A stretch of DNA of 41,846 nt, taken from positions 1-41,846 of the forward strand of contig NZ_BQHW01000037.1 in NCBI RefSeq assembly GCF_021602025.1, in the 5' to 3' direction. Positions 33,867-41,818 of the stretch are shown one piece after another. Each line of letters starts with the position of its first letter. The first letter of the stretch is position 1. The position numbers and the translations under genes are program-made. Below the pieces are notes generated by a model that was given only the letters and a program-made list of their open reading frames with translations, made no database searches and was not told where the DNA came from. Source of the stretch: Pseudomonas ceruminis (GTDB taxonomy: Bacteria; Pseudomonadota; Gammaproteobacteria; Pseudomonadales; Pseudomonadaceae).

Positions 33867-34736
33867 ATGCGTGCTGTCGTCCGTACCCTGGTAACCCTCT
33901 GTGTGGTCGCCATTGCCGTTCTGGCCGGCTACAAGCTCTGGCAGTACTACATGCTTACCCCGTGGACGCGTGATGCACGGGTGCGGGCCGATGTGGTGGT
34001 GATCGCCCCTGATGTGTCGGGTTGGGTACGCGAGCTCAAGGTGCAGGACAACCAGCCGGTCAAGGCCGGTGACTTGCTGATGAGCATCGATCGCGAACGC
34101 TTCCAGGCGGCGTTCGACCAGGCCAGCGCAGTGGCCGAGACGCGCAAGCAGCAGCTTCACCTGCGCGAGCGCGAAGCGGCACGGCGTACCGCGTTGGGGC
34201 CTGAGGCGATCAGCGCCGAGCTGCGCGAGAATGCCCAGATCAACGCGGCCATTGCCCGCGGCGAGCTGCAAGAAGCGCAAGCCCAGTTGCAGGTGGCGAA
34301 AATCAACTTGGCGCGCAGTGAAGTACGCGCTCCGCGCAACGGCCACATCACCAACTTGCGCCTGGCCCAGGGCAACTATGTGAATGCAGGGGAGCCGGTG
34401 ATGGCGCTGGTGGATGACGCGACGTTCTACATCCAGGCTTATTTCGAGGAGACCAAGCTGCCGCGCATTCGCGTGGGCGACTCGGTGAAGGTCTGGCTGA
34501 TGGGCGCGGGCGAGGCGATGCAAGGGCACGTGCAAAGCATCAGCCGCGGCATCACCGACCGGAACAGCAACCCTGACAGCCAGCTGCTGCCGGAGGTCGA
34601 ACCCACGTTCAACTGGGTCCGGCTGGCCCAGCGGATACCGGTGCGGATCCGCCTGGACCAAGTCCCCGAGGGGATGAACTTGAGCGCCGGGATGACGGCG
34701 AGTGTGCAGGTGCATGAAGACGCACCCGCCCCGTGA
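33867..34736 (+). CDS. HlyD/AaeA-type membrane fusion protein
   Basis: A 289-residue periplasmic adaptor with one N-terminal membrane helix (about 4-22). It then has a biotinyl-lipoyl-like half (DARVRADVVVIAPDVSGWV), an alpha-helical hairpin (about 60-140), the second lipoyl half (VRAPRNGHITNLRLAQGNYV) and a beta-barrel end (FYIQAYFEETKLPRIRVGDSVKVWLMG). It links the FUSC pump to an outer-membrane channel. AAGGAG lies before the ATG. If the pump is truly broken, this adaptor may be unused or serve another pump. It is convergent with the SDR gene 17 bases away. Confidence 0.92.
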   Translation: MRAVVRTLVTLCVVAIAVLAGYKLWQYYMLTPWTRDARVRADVVVIAPDVSGWVRELKVQDNQPVKAGDLLMSIDRERFQAAFDQASAVAETRKQQLHLREREAARRTALGPEAISAELRENAQINAAIARGELQEAQAQLQVAKINLARSEVRAPRNGHITNLRLAQGNYVNAGEPVMALVDDATFYIQAYFEETKLPRIRVGDSVKVWLMGAGEAMQGHVQSISRGITDRNSNPDSQLLPEVEPTFNWVRLAQRIPVRIRLDQVPEGMNLSAGMTASVQVHEDAPAP

Positions 34737-34753
34737 AAGCCCCTCTTCGACAC

Positions 34754-35512
34754 TCAGAGGAACATCCCACCCGAGACCTCCAGCCGCTGCCCGGTGATCC
34801 AGCCATTGCCGTCCTCAAGCAGTAAGGCAATCGCCGCCCCGATATCATCCGGCAGCCCCACGCGTCCCAACGCCGTGTTGCCGGCAATGAATTCATTGAC
34901 GTGCGGGTTGTCCCTCACCACGCCGCCGCCAAAATCGGTCTCGATTGCCCCAGGCGCCAGAATGTTCACCCGGATGCCGCGTGCACCCAGTTCTTTTGCC
35001 TGATAGCGGGTCAGTACCTCCATCGCCCCTTTCATGGCGGCATAAGCGGCATAACCTGGCAATGCGAAACGCGCCAGCCCGGATGAGATATTGACGATAC
35101 GTCCGCCATCGACCAGCAGCGGCAGCAAGCGCTGGGTAAGGAAGAACGGCCCCTTGAGCTGGATGTTCATCAACTGGTCGAACTGCGCCTCGCTGGTTTC
35201 GCTAAAAGGCGCGTTGATGCCAATACCCGCATTGTTCACCAAAAAATCGAAACGCTCACGTGCAAAATGCTGGCGCAGGGTATCGCTTAGGCGCTCGGCG
35301 AAGCCTTCGAAACAGCGGCTGTCGCTGACGTCAAGCTGAAGCATGGCGGCCTTTATCCCAGCCTGCTCGAGCGTATTTACTACTGCCTTTGCCTCTTCTG
35401 CCTTGCTGTTGTAGGTCCCGATGATGTCGATGCCGCGGGCAGCCAGGTGTTCGGCGGTATTGCGGCCCAGGCCGCGGCTGGCGCCAGTGATCAGTGCGAT
35501 TTTGCGAGTCAT
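34754..35512 (-). CDS. Short-chain dehydrogenase/reductase (SDR)
   Basis: A 252-residue classical SDR. The cofactor motif is TGASRGLG (9-16), NNAGIG is in the middle, the catalytic Ser is in NISSGLA and the active-site YxxxK is in the YAAYAAMKGA segment. NAD(P)-dependent reduction of an unknown carbonyl or oxidation of an alcohol is expected. I chose the ATG giving MTRKIALITGA, with GAGGGA upstream; a longer frame reaches into the control region. It is divergent from a LysR gene and shares a control region with it, so it is probably that regulator's target. Confidence 0.9.
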   Translation of the reverse strand: MTRKIALITGASRGLGRNTAEHLAARGIDIIGTYNSKAEEAKAVVNTLEQAGIKAAMLQLDVSDSRCFEGFAERLSDTLRQHFARERFDFLVNNAGIGINAPFSETSEAQFDQLMNIQLKGPFFLTQRLLPLLVDGGRIVNISSGLARFALPGYAAYAAMKGAMEVLTRYQAKELGARGIRVNILAPGAIETDFGGGVVRDNPHVNEFIAGNTALGRVGLPDDIGAAIALLLEDGNGWITGQRLEVSGGMFL

Positions 35513-35592
35513 GGTCGAATCCCTCAGGGTGGTGGGTGGGGACAGGTTATTGATCACGCAGGGGCTGTTAAAATCCACGGAAAATGGAAATA

Positions 35593-35613
35593 CTGTTCGC
35601 TTTATCCGAACAG
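35593..35613. promoter_or_regulatory. LysR-type operator in the SDR/LysR intergenic region
   Basis: CTGTTCG and CGAACAG are perfect 7-bp arms around a 7-nt spacer. The core contains T-N11-A (T at 35597, A at 35609), the LysR box. It lies 15 bases before the LysR start and about 80 bases before the SDR start, so both genes could be controlled from it. Confidence 0.7.
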
Positions 35614-35627
35614 TCACAGGGCGGGCC

Positions 35628-36545
35628 ATGAACAAACTGGAACTGCTGCGCACCTTCGTCCGCGTCAGTGAGGTAAGCAGCTTCACCTTGGCAGCTCAGA
35701 GCCTCGACCTGCCGCGTTCAACCGTGTCCGAGCAGGTGAGGGCGCTGGAGCAACTGCTCGGTACGCGCCTGTTCAACCGCACCACGCGTCGCGTCCAGGC
35801 AACTCAGGACGGCGCGTTGCTGTATGAGCGTAGTAAAGACCTGCTATCGGGCATGGACGAGATCGAAAGCCTGTTCCGGGCCGACGATGCAGCGCTGGCC
35901 GGCCGTCTGCGCGTCGACATGCCGACCATGATGGCGCGACGGGTCATCATTCCTGCAATGCCGCAGTTTCTAGCGCGCTTTCCCCGGCTGGAGCTGGAGA
36001 TAAGTTGCACCGACCGCCAGGTTGATCTGCTGCGCGAAGGTTTCGACTGCGTGATGCGCATCGGTGCGCTGAGCGACTTGGACGTGGTCGCGAGGCCTAT
36101 CGGGCAGTTGAGCATGCGCAATTGTGCCAGCCCTGCTTACCTTGCCCGTTACGGCGTGCCGCACAACCTCGAGGCGCTGGCCGAGCACCGGCTGGTTCAC
36201 TATGTGCGCAACCTGGGCGCGCGCAGTGCCGGCTTCGAATATGAGCGTGATGGCAAGGTGCACTTCCACGCCATGGCAGGGGCGGTCACGGTCAACAATG
36301 CCGAGGCTTATTCGGCCGCGTGCCTGGCAGGGCTGGGGCTGATCCAAGTGCCGGCCGTGGGGGTGGCCGAGCACCTGGCGCGCGGCGAGCTGGTGGCGGT
36401 GCTGGAAGGCTGGCAGGCACAGGCCATGCCGGTGTCATTGCTGTATGCCCGGCAGCGCCATGTGCCGCGCCGGGTCCAGGCATTCATGAACTGGCTGGCG
36501 GCGTTGCTGGCGGCCCAGGTCGATCCACCGGCAGGTGAAAGCTGA
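35628..36545 (+). CDS. LysR family transcriptional regulator
   Basis: A 305-residue LTTR. Residues 1-60 are the winged helix-turn-helix (ELLRTFVRVSEVSSFTLAAQSLDLPRSTVSEQVRALEQLLGTRLFNRTTRRV), and residues 88-300 are a periplasmic-binding-like effector domain (LRVDMPTMMARRVIIPAMPQFLARFPRLELEI). The closest subtype is the D-type or AaeR-like LTTRs that control nearby oxidoreductases. It diverges from the SDR gene. It also sits near an aaeXAB-like operon, as aaeR does in E. coli, but the divergent position favours the SDR as target. Its last 62 bases overlap, on the other strand, the histidine-kinase gene. Confidence 0.92.
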   Translation: MNKLELLRTFVRVSEVSSFTLAAQSLDLPRSTVSEQVRALEQLLGTRLFNRTTRRVQATQDGALLYERSKDLLSGMDEIESLFRADDAALAGRLRVDMPTMMARRVIIPAMPQFLARFPRLELEISCTDRQVDLLREGFDCVMRIGALSDLDVVARPIGQLSMRNCASPAYLARYGVPHNLEALAEHRLVHYVRNLGARSAGFEYERDGKVHFHAMAGAVTVNNAEAYSAACLAGLGLIQVPAVGVAEHLARGELVAVLEGWQAQAMPVSLLYARQRHVPRRVQAFMNWLAALLAAQVDPPAGES

Positions 36546-37698
36546 ACAGCGTGCCCTGCTGTTCGTCGGACACCACCTGCATGCGCCCACCATGGGAAAG
36601 GGCAATCTGGCTGGCGATATACAGGCCAAGGCCCAGGCCTTGTTGCGGTGCCGCCGACAGCGGCCGAGTGAACGGCTTGAACAACTGGCCCAGGGTCTGC
36701 GCGGCGATGGGCCGCCCATGGTTGTGAACGCTGAGCACGAATTCGCCGTTGGCGATCACCGCCGTGACCGTTACCGGGCTGTGCGGGTCGCCGTGGTCCA
36801 GGGCATTGGCGATGAGGTTGGAGAGCAGTTGCGTTACCCGCTCACGGTCGCACAGCAGGCCGCCAATGTCGCCGATGTCCAGCACGACCTGGCGCAGCGG
36901 ATGCACGCGCTGGAGTTCCGAGGCGACATGCCTGAGGCCCTCGGCCAGGTCCGCGCAGGGTTGCTGGTTCAAGGGAATGCCGGAACCGAGGCGACCGCGG
37001 GCGAAGTCCAGTACGTCACCCACCAGTTGCGAGGCGCGTCGACCACAGGTGTGGATGTGGCGAGCGATTGCACGGTTCTTGTCATCATCCAGTCGCTGGG
37101 TCAGCAATTCGGCACCCGCAGTAATGGCGAACAGCGGGTTGCGCAGGTCATGACCCAGCACGGCAATGAACTGTTCGCGCACTTCTGCCATGGCCCGCTC
37201 CTTGCGCAGGGCGCGCTCGGTGCGCTGGGCGTTTTCCTCGCTCTCGATCTGGATGGCCAGCAAGCGGGCGAACGACTCCATCATTGGCTGGATCGCGCTG
37301 CCCCTGAGTGTTGCCGGGGCGGGATCGAGCGCACAGATGGTGCCAAAAAAGCGGCCATCGGTACGGAACACTGGTACTGAAATGTAACTCTCGAAGCGAT
37401 AGAGCTGTGGTGTGTGGTGCTGGCAGTACAGCTCGTCCTCGCTGGCCTTGTCGATCACGATCGTCTCGTGGGTGCTGCGAATCTCGTGGCACAGCGTGCT
37501 GGCCACGTCGAGCTGGCTGCCCACTGTCAGGCCGAAACCCAGCGTGTCGAGAACGGCGCAGGCAGTCCAGTTGTTTTCACTGACCCGGGCCACCGCGGCA
37601 AACCGCAGACCGGTGGTTTCGCAGATGACCTGCAGGATGGCAGGCACAGCGTTGATGCGGCCGATGGTGGCGATATCGGCGTTGATGGCGTCGGTCAT
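36484..37698 (-). CDS. GAF-domain sensor histidine kinase
   Basis: A 404-residue cytoplasmic kinase. Residues about 15-155 are a GAF domain (ESYISVPVFRTDGRFFGTICALDP). The H-box is GHDLRNPLFAI and carries the phospho-acceptor His. The ATPase part has the N-box NLIANALDHG and G-box GLGLGLYIA, ending FHLPV. There is no membrane helix. No response regulator lies nearby, so it is an orphan kinase. GAF domains of this type can bind small molecules or, with Cys, bilins; I see no typical bilin Cys. The tail after the ATPase domain overlaps the end of the LysR gene. Confidence 0.9.
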   Translation of the reverse strand: MTDAINADIATIGRINAVPAILQVICETTGLRFAAVARVSENNWTACAVLDTLGFGLTVGSQLDVASTLCHEIRSTHETIVIDKASEDELYCQHHTPQLYRFESYISVPVFRTDGRFFGTICALDPAPATLRGSAIQPMMESFARLLAIQIESEENAQRTERALRKERAMAEVREQFIAVLGHDLRNPLFAITAGAELLTQRLDDDKNRAIARHIHTCGRRASQLVGDVLDFARGRLGSGIPLNQQPCADLAEGLRHVASELQRVHPLRQVVLDIGDIGGLLCDRERVTQLLSNLIANALDHGDPHSPVTVTAVIANGEFVLSVHNHGRPIAAQTLGQLFKPFTRPLSAAPQQGLGLGLYIASQIALSHGGRMQVVSDEQQGTLFSFHLPVDRPGPPATPPASS

Positions 37699-37879
37699 GG
37701 ACGGTCCCAGTGTTGGCGACGAAGTGGCGAGCAGTCATTCTAGCGGGGGCTGTTGCGCAATGGCGAAAAACCTTGGCGAAACGTCTGGCACTTGCGCTAG
37801 GCTGAGCCAACGCGTTGCCCGGCAGAGGCGACCGACATTCGCCTGGCGTGCGTCACTTCCGTTAATTGCGAGGTTACGT

Positions 37880-38200
37880 ATGGCCATCACTTCCCAGGAT
37901 ATCTGCAGCGCCGCCGACCAGCTCATGGGGTTTGTCGGTTTTCATGGCAAGCGTGGTGTCCACATCGTGCGGTTTTCCGAAGACGCGTTCGGCATGGACG
38001 TGGCGGATGACAGCATTACACCTTGCAGCGAATTCGTCTGGCGGCCTGAACACGGGGCCCGCATGGCATTGTGCCGCAAACGGCTGGCGCTGTTGCTGGA
38101 ACAGCATGTAGATGATCGGCTCAACATTGCAGAGCCGCTGCGCATCTACCTGCGCCGCAGCGACTTGCCAGAAATTGTGGCAGAGCGTTCATTGCGCTGA
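37880..38200 (+). CDS. Hypothetical protein, 106 residues
   Basis: A small soluble protein without signal peptide or known motif. It opens MAITSQDICSAADQL, contains GFHGKRGVHIVRFSEDAFGMDVADD and ends in a basic helix (RRSDLPEIVAERSLR). GAGG lies 7 bases before the ATG. Codon use resembles neighbouring genes, so it is probably real. I do not recognise a family. It is convergent with the MASE2-GGDEF gene (34 bases apart) and divergent from the kinase gene. Confidence 0.65.
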   Translation: MAITSQDICSAADQLMGFVGFHGKRGVHIVRFSEDAFGMDVADDSITPCSEFVWRPEHGARMALCRKRLALLLEQHVDDRLNIAEPLRIYLRRSDLPEIVAERSLR

Positions 38201-38234
38201 GCCCTGCGTGCCGCAGTTGCCACGAGCAAGCCTT

Positions 38235-39311
38235 TCAATCGGGATAGGCCAGCCTCAGCGTCGTGGCTTCGCCTTGGGCAAAATTGACCTGGTCGCGGCC
38301 GCGGCGCTTGGCGCCATAGAGCGCCGTGTCGGCTTGTTCCAGCCATTGCTCGGGGCTCTCGAGTGTTGCCTGGAATGCCGACAAGCCGATGCTCAGGCTG
38401 ATCCTCAGGTGTGGCAGTTGGGGGTTGCGGTAGGCCGCGACGCGTTCGCGCAAGCGCTCCATCGCTTGGCAGGCCTGGGCTTCGCGGGTGCCAGGCAGAA
38501 TGATGCAGAATTCATCGCCACCATAGCGACCGGCCAGATCGACATCGCGCAAGTTACGCTTGAGCTCCTCACTGAGTTGGCGCAGTACGCAGTCGCCGAC
38601 CACATGGCCGAAGGTGTCGTTGATGGTCTTGAAGTGGTCGATATCGATCAAGGCGATTACCGCCGGCACCTGTTGCTGCTGGCACGCCTGGAACTTCAGC
38701 AGCAACAAGTCTTTCCAGGCTCCGTGGTTAAGCAGGCCGGTCAGGCTATCGGTCAGGCTCAGGGCGCTGAGGCGGCGTTTATGCTCCGCAAGCTTGATCG
38801 CCAGGCGGTAGCACACCCAGCCCAGGGCCAGCGGATAGAGGGTCAGCATCGGCAGGCAGGCATAAACCTGCAGCGGCGTGGCGTGCAATTGCAAACCAGG
38901 GCCCAGCAGCAGTGAAGCCAACAGCATGCCGGTGAGTTGTACCAACAGCCCATGCCCGACCAGGCGCTTGCCGCCTGCGGCAACATTGTTCATGGTCACC
39001 ATTGACAGTACGGTGACGCTGGGCAGCGGGTTGAATTGCATGGCAGCGGCCCAGAAACCGCCCATCAACGAATCGAGCAACAGGTTACGTTGCTCTGCGC
39101 GGTACGGCGCCGCCGACTGCAGGGCCCACCGGTAGGCGACATGGGGCCAGAGCAGGCCGTTGCCCAGCAACAGCAGCCACAGCCAGGTGGGCGGCGACGT
39201 GGGCGCAACGCCCGCGGCCACGCTGACCAGGCCAATGCTCGTGCCGATGATGCGCGGCAGGTAGATGCGTTTGACGAAAGAAAGACCCTTGCCGCTACGG
39301 TTGTCCATCAT
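38235..39311 (-). CDS. MASE2-GGDEF diguanylate cyclase
   Basis: A 358-residue inner-membrane cyclase. Residues about 12-165 form the MASE2 membrane sensor (IYLPRIIGTSIGLVSVAAG..., with several helices), as in E. coli DgcC/AdrA, which controls cellulose. The GGDEF motif is at 264-268 (RYGGDEFCIIL) and the inhibitory RxxD site is RDVD (255-258), so product inhibition should work. No EAL domain. Two tandem ATGs make the start uncertain by one residue. It is the second c-di-GMP enzyme of the window and lies divergent from the MBL-fold gene. Confidence 0.92.
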   Translation of the reverse strand: MMDNRSGKGLSFVKRIYLPRIIGTSIGLVSVAAGVAPTSPPTWLWLLLLGNGLLWPHVAYRWALQSAAPYRAEQRNLLLDSLMGGFWAAAMQFNPLPSVTVLSMVTMNNVAAGGKRLVGHGLLVQLTGMLLASLLLGPGLQLHATPLQVYACLPMLTLYPLALGWVCYRLAIKLAEHKRRLSALSLTDSLTGLLNHGAWKDLLLLKFQACQQQQVPAVIALIDIDHFKTINDTFGHVVGDCVLRQLSEELKRNLRDVDLAGRYGGDEFCIILPGTREAQACQAMERLRERVAAYRNPQLPHLRISLSIGLSAFQATLESPEQWLEQADTALYGAKRRGRDQVNFAQGEATTLRLAYPD

Positions 39312-39438
39312 GGTTATCGTTCTTCTGCTGGTACGCCGTTTATCGCATAAGTCACGTGAATATTGTTCAACAGTGTTTCATCGGTGAAAAATGACCTTAC
39401 AAGCCATTTCACGGTTGATGCGATCACTGTGAGGTAAC

Positions 39439-40533
39439 ATGAAGGCTTTCCTCTTGCTTGGAGTGCTGCTACTCATGATTCCCATGGCTAACCCCGCCGG
39501 CGAGTCGGCGCCACAGCGGGACGGACGGTTTCACAATCAGGCCATCCTGCCTCAGGATGGCGTGCTGAAAAAACTGCGCATCGGCTTCAAGTACCTCTTG
39601 CTGCGTAAACCGCCGGAAACGCGACCGGCTGCGCCCATCAGCGTCCAGCCGATGAGCCGCCAGCAAGTGCTCGATGCACCTGACCATAGCCTCTGGCGCT
39701 TGGGCCATTCCACGGTATTGTTCAAGCTGCGTGGGCGCTTCTTCATTACCGACCCGGTATTCGCCGAGCGCGCCTCGCCGGTGCAATGGGCCGGCCCGCT
39801 ACGGTTCCACGCGCCACCGCTGGGGCTCGACGAGTTGCCGCCGCTTGCGGCGGTGGTGCTTTCCCATGATCACTTCGATCACCTGGACGAACAGGCGATT
39901 CGTCGGCTCGCCCCGCGAGTCGAGCGGTTTTTGGCGCCGCTTGGGGTGGGTGACCGGCTGGTGGAATGGGGGGTGCCTGCGGCAAAGGTCACGCAGCTGG
40001 ACTGGTGGCAGGAGACGGAGGTCGATGGCGTGCGGTTCGTGGCGACCCCGGCGCAGCATTTTTCCGGGCGAGGTTTGTTCGACAGCAACCGCACCTTATG
40101 GGCTTCCTGGGTGGTGATTGATGAGCAGGTGCGTCTCTTCTTCAGTGGCGACACCGGCTATTTCGAAGGTTTTCGCCAGATTGGCGAACGTTTCGGGCCA
40201 TTCGATCTGACCTTGATAGAGACCGGGGCGTACAACGTGGCCTGGCCCAACGTGCACATGCAGCCCGAAGAGAGCTTGCAGGCGCACCTCGATTTGCGCG
40301 GCCGCTGGATGCTGCCGATCCATAACGGCACCTTCGACCTGTCGATCCACGGCTGGACGGAGCCATTCGAGCGTATCGTCACCTTGGCCGCGGCAGCACA
40401 GGTACGCTTGAGCACGCCGCAGATGGGGGAGCGAGTGAGCATCGATTCACCCCATGAGGGGCAGAACTGGTGGCAACCCCGGCCGGCGCGCGAGCGGGGC
40501 AGGGGCACCGAGCGTGCTGTGGCGGCACGCTGA
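39439..40533 (+). CDS. MBL-fold metallo-hydrolase (NAPE-PLD/UlaG-like)
   Basis: A 364-residue metal-dependent hydrolase with an N-terminal hydrophobic segment (about 1-20) that may be a signal or anchor. The metal motif is HDHFDH (His143, His145, Asp147, His148). Further ligands follow in TPAQHFSGRG, SGDTGYFEG and LPIHNGTFDLS. The order fits the NAPE-phospholipase-D-like/UlaG group, which cleaves phosphodiesters or lactones. GAGG precedes the ATG. It is convergent with the transporter gene 7 bases away, without a terminator between. Substrate unknown. Confidence 0.9.
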   Translation: MKAFLLLGVLLLMIPMANPAGESAPQRDGRFHNQAILPQDGVLKKLRIGFKYLLLRKPPETRPAAPISVQPMSRQQVLDAPDHSLWRLGHSTVLFKLRGRFFITDPVFAERASPVQWAGPLRFHAPPLGLDELPPLAAVVLSHDHFDHLDEQAIRRLAPRVERFLAPLGVGDRLVEWGVPAAKVTQLDWWQETEVDGVRFVATPAQHFSGRGLFDSNRTLWASWVVIDEQVRLFFSGDTGYFEGFRQIGERFGPFDLTLIETGAYNVAWPNVHMQPEESLQAHLDLRGRWMLPIHNGTFDLSIHGWTEPFERIVTLAAAAQVRLSTPQMGERVSIDSPHEGQNWWQPRPARERGRGTERAVAAR

Positions 40534-40540
40534 GCGAAGG

Positions 40541-41437
40541 TCAGCGCTTGCCGCGTTGTTGTTCAGGAGTGCGAGGTGCCTCGTCCTTTAATAGTTGTGA
40601 AGGGGGTTTGCCGCTATCGCTGCGTACCTGGGCGTGGCTGATCAGGGCGAAGATGAAGCTGCCACCGATAATGTTGCCGGCCAGGGTCGGCAGGGCGAAC
40701 TCCAGCCAGAAGCTGCGCCAGGTTTCGTCGCCGGCCCACACCAGGTAGGACACTTCTACCGAGCCGACCACAATGTGGGTGAAATCGCCGAGGGCCATCA
40801 GGTAGGTGATCATCATGATGATCCAGATCTTGGCGTGTTCCATGGACGGGATCATCCACACCATGGTAGCGATCATCCAGCCCGAGACGATGCCTTTGGC
40901 GAACATCTGGCTGATGTCGTTCTTCATGACCTTGCGGCCGACCTCAAGGAAGGCCACATCGGTCTTGCCGTCGAAGATCGGCAACTCGAGCATGACCCAG
41001 GCGACCAGCAAGGTGCCCGCCAGGTTGCCCAGCAGTACAACGCTCCACAGCCGTAGCAGGCGCCCGAGGTTGGCAAAGGTCGGCGTGGTCATGACCGGCA
41101 GCACGGCAGTGAGTGTGTTTTCGGTAAACAGTTGTTGGCGTGCCAGGATTACCGCAAGAAAGCCAGCGCTGTAACCGAGGCTGGCGATGACCTGGGCGCC
41201 TTCGCCATCAGGCAGCCGGGCATAGAGCAGCCCCATTCCCATTAATGAGAGGCCCATGGTCAAGCCAGCCGCCAATGCGGACCACCATAGGGCAGCAAGC
41301 GTGCGCTCCAGTTCCTGATCACCCTGATAGCGGATGATCTCGTGCAGCACTGCTGCCCTTGGGGGCTGGTTATGGCTGACTTCCTCTTGTTCATCTGGCG
41401 ACAGGCCTGGGGTCTTTTCGTTTTGGGCATCGCTCAT
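40541..41437 (-). CDS. Formate/nitrite transporter family protein (YfdC-like)
   Basis: A 298-residue inner-membrane channel of the FNT family. About six helices follow a charged N-terminal arm (residues 1-45, EKTPGLSPDEQEEVSH). Family segments include LARQQLFTENTLTAVLP and GVVLLGNLAGTLLVAW-like repeats, and GDFTHIVVGSVEVSYLVWAG near the C-terminus. The long arm and this pattern are closer to the YfdC group than to FocA or NirC, so the substrate is unclear. GGAAGG lies upstream of the ATG. Its start lies only about 100 bases from the first rRNA promoter, which fires in the other direction. Confidence 0.88.
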   Translation of the reverse strand: MSDAQNEKTPGLSPDEQEEVSHNQPPRAAVLHEIIRYQGDQELERTLAALWWSALAAGLTMGLSLMGMGLLYARLPDGEGAQVIASLGYSAGFLAVILARQQLFTENTLTAVLPVMTTPTFANLGRLLRLWSVVLLGNLAGTLLVAWVMLELPIFDGKTDVAFLEVGRKVMKNDISQMFAKGIVSGWMIATMVWMIPSMEHAKIWIIMMITYLMALGDFTHIVVGSVEVSYLVWAGDETWRSFWLEFALPTLAGNIIGGSFIFALISHAQVRSDSGKPPSQLLKDEAPRTPEQQRGKR

Positions 41438-41540
41438 GACCGTTACCTTCCGAGGGGGTTTCTCTACAGATCGGTGGTGCATGCATTTAGTTGCCAAAGG
41501 GCAGCGAGATGAACATTGAAAGTTTTTTCAGATCAAGGTG

Positions 41541-41568
41541 TTGACTCAAATTTCAAAGCGCGTATTAT
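41541..41568 (+). promoter_or_regulatory. rRNA operon promoter P1
   Basis: TTGACT and TATTAT are separated by 16 bases and followed by a GC-rich discriminator (CGCCTCC). The A/T-rich stretch before it may act as an UP element. With P2 it forms the tandem promoter set of an rrn operon. Confidence 0.75.
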
Positions 41569-41669
41569 TCGCCTCCTCGCAGCGTTGAACGCAACGAGGC
41601 AAGCGGTAAGTTGTTGAAGTTGAACGCTTTTGAAAGAAAGCAGCTTTGCAAAAACTTCAAAATAAACGC

Positions 41670-41697
41670 TTGACAGCAAATGAGGAAAGCGTAGAAT
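41670..41697 (+). promoter_or_regulatory. rRNA operon promoter P2
   Basis: TTGACA and TAGAAT with a 16-base spacer and a GC-rich discriminator (GCGCGCC), typical of stringently controlled rRNA promoters. The A-rich run at 41650-41666 looks like an UP element. Confidence 0.88.
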
Positions 41698-41734
41698 GCG
41701 CGCCTCGGTTGAGATGAAACGCTCTTAACCAAAC

Positions 41735-41749
41735 GCTCTTTAACAAATT
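41735..41749 (+). promoter_or_regulatory. boxA antitermination site
   Basis: GCTCTTTAACAAATT matches the boxA consensus that NusB/NusE bind to keep RNA polymerase from stopping early in rRNA genes. Confidence 0.88.
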
Positions 41750-41772
41750 GAATCAAGCAATTCGTGTGGGTG

Positions 41773-41818
41773 CTTGTGAGTACGGACTGATAGTCACAAA
41801 GATTATCAGCATCACAAG
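41773..41818 (+). repeat. rRNA leader hairpin
   Basis: CTTGTGA pairs with TCACAAG and, inside, CTGATA pairs with TATCAG. The two stacked stems are part of the leader and probably support antitermination or RNase III processing. Confidence 0.6.
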
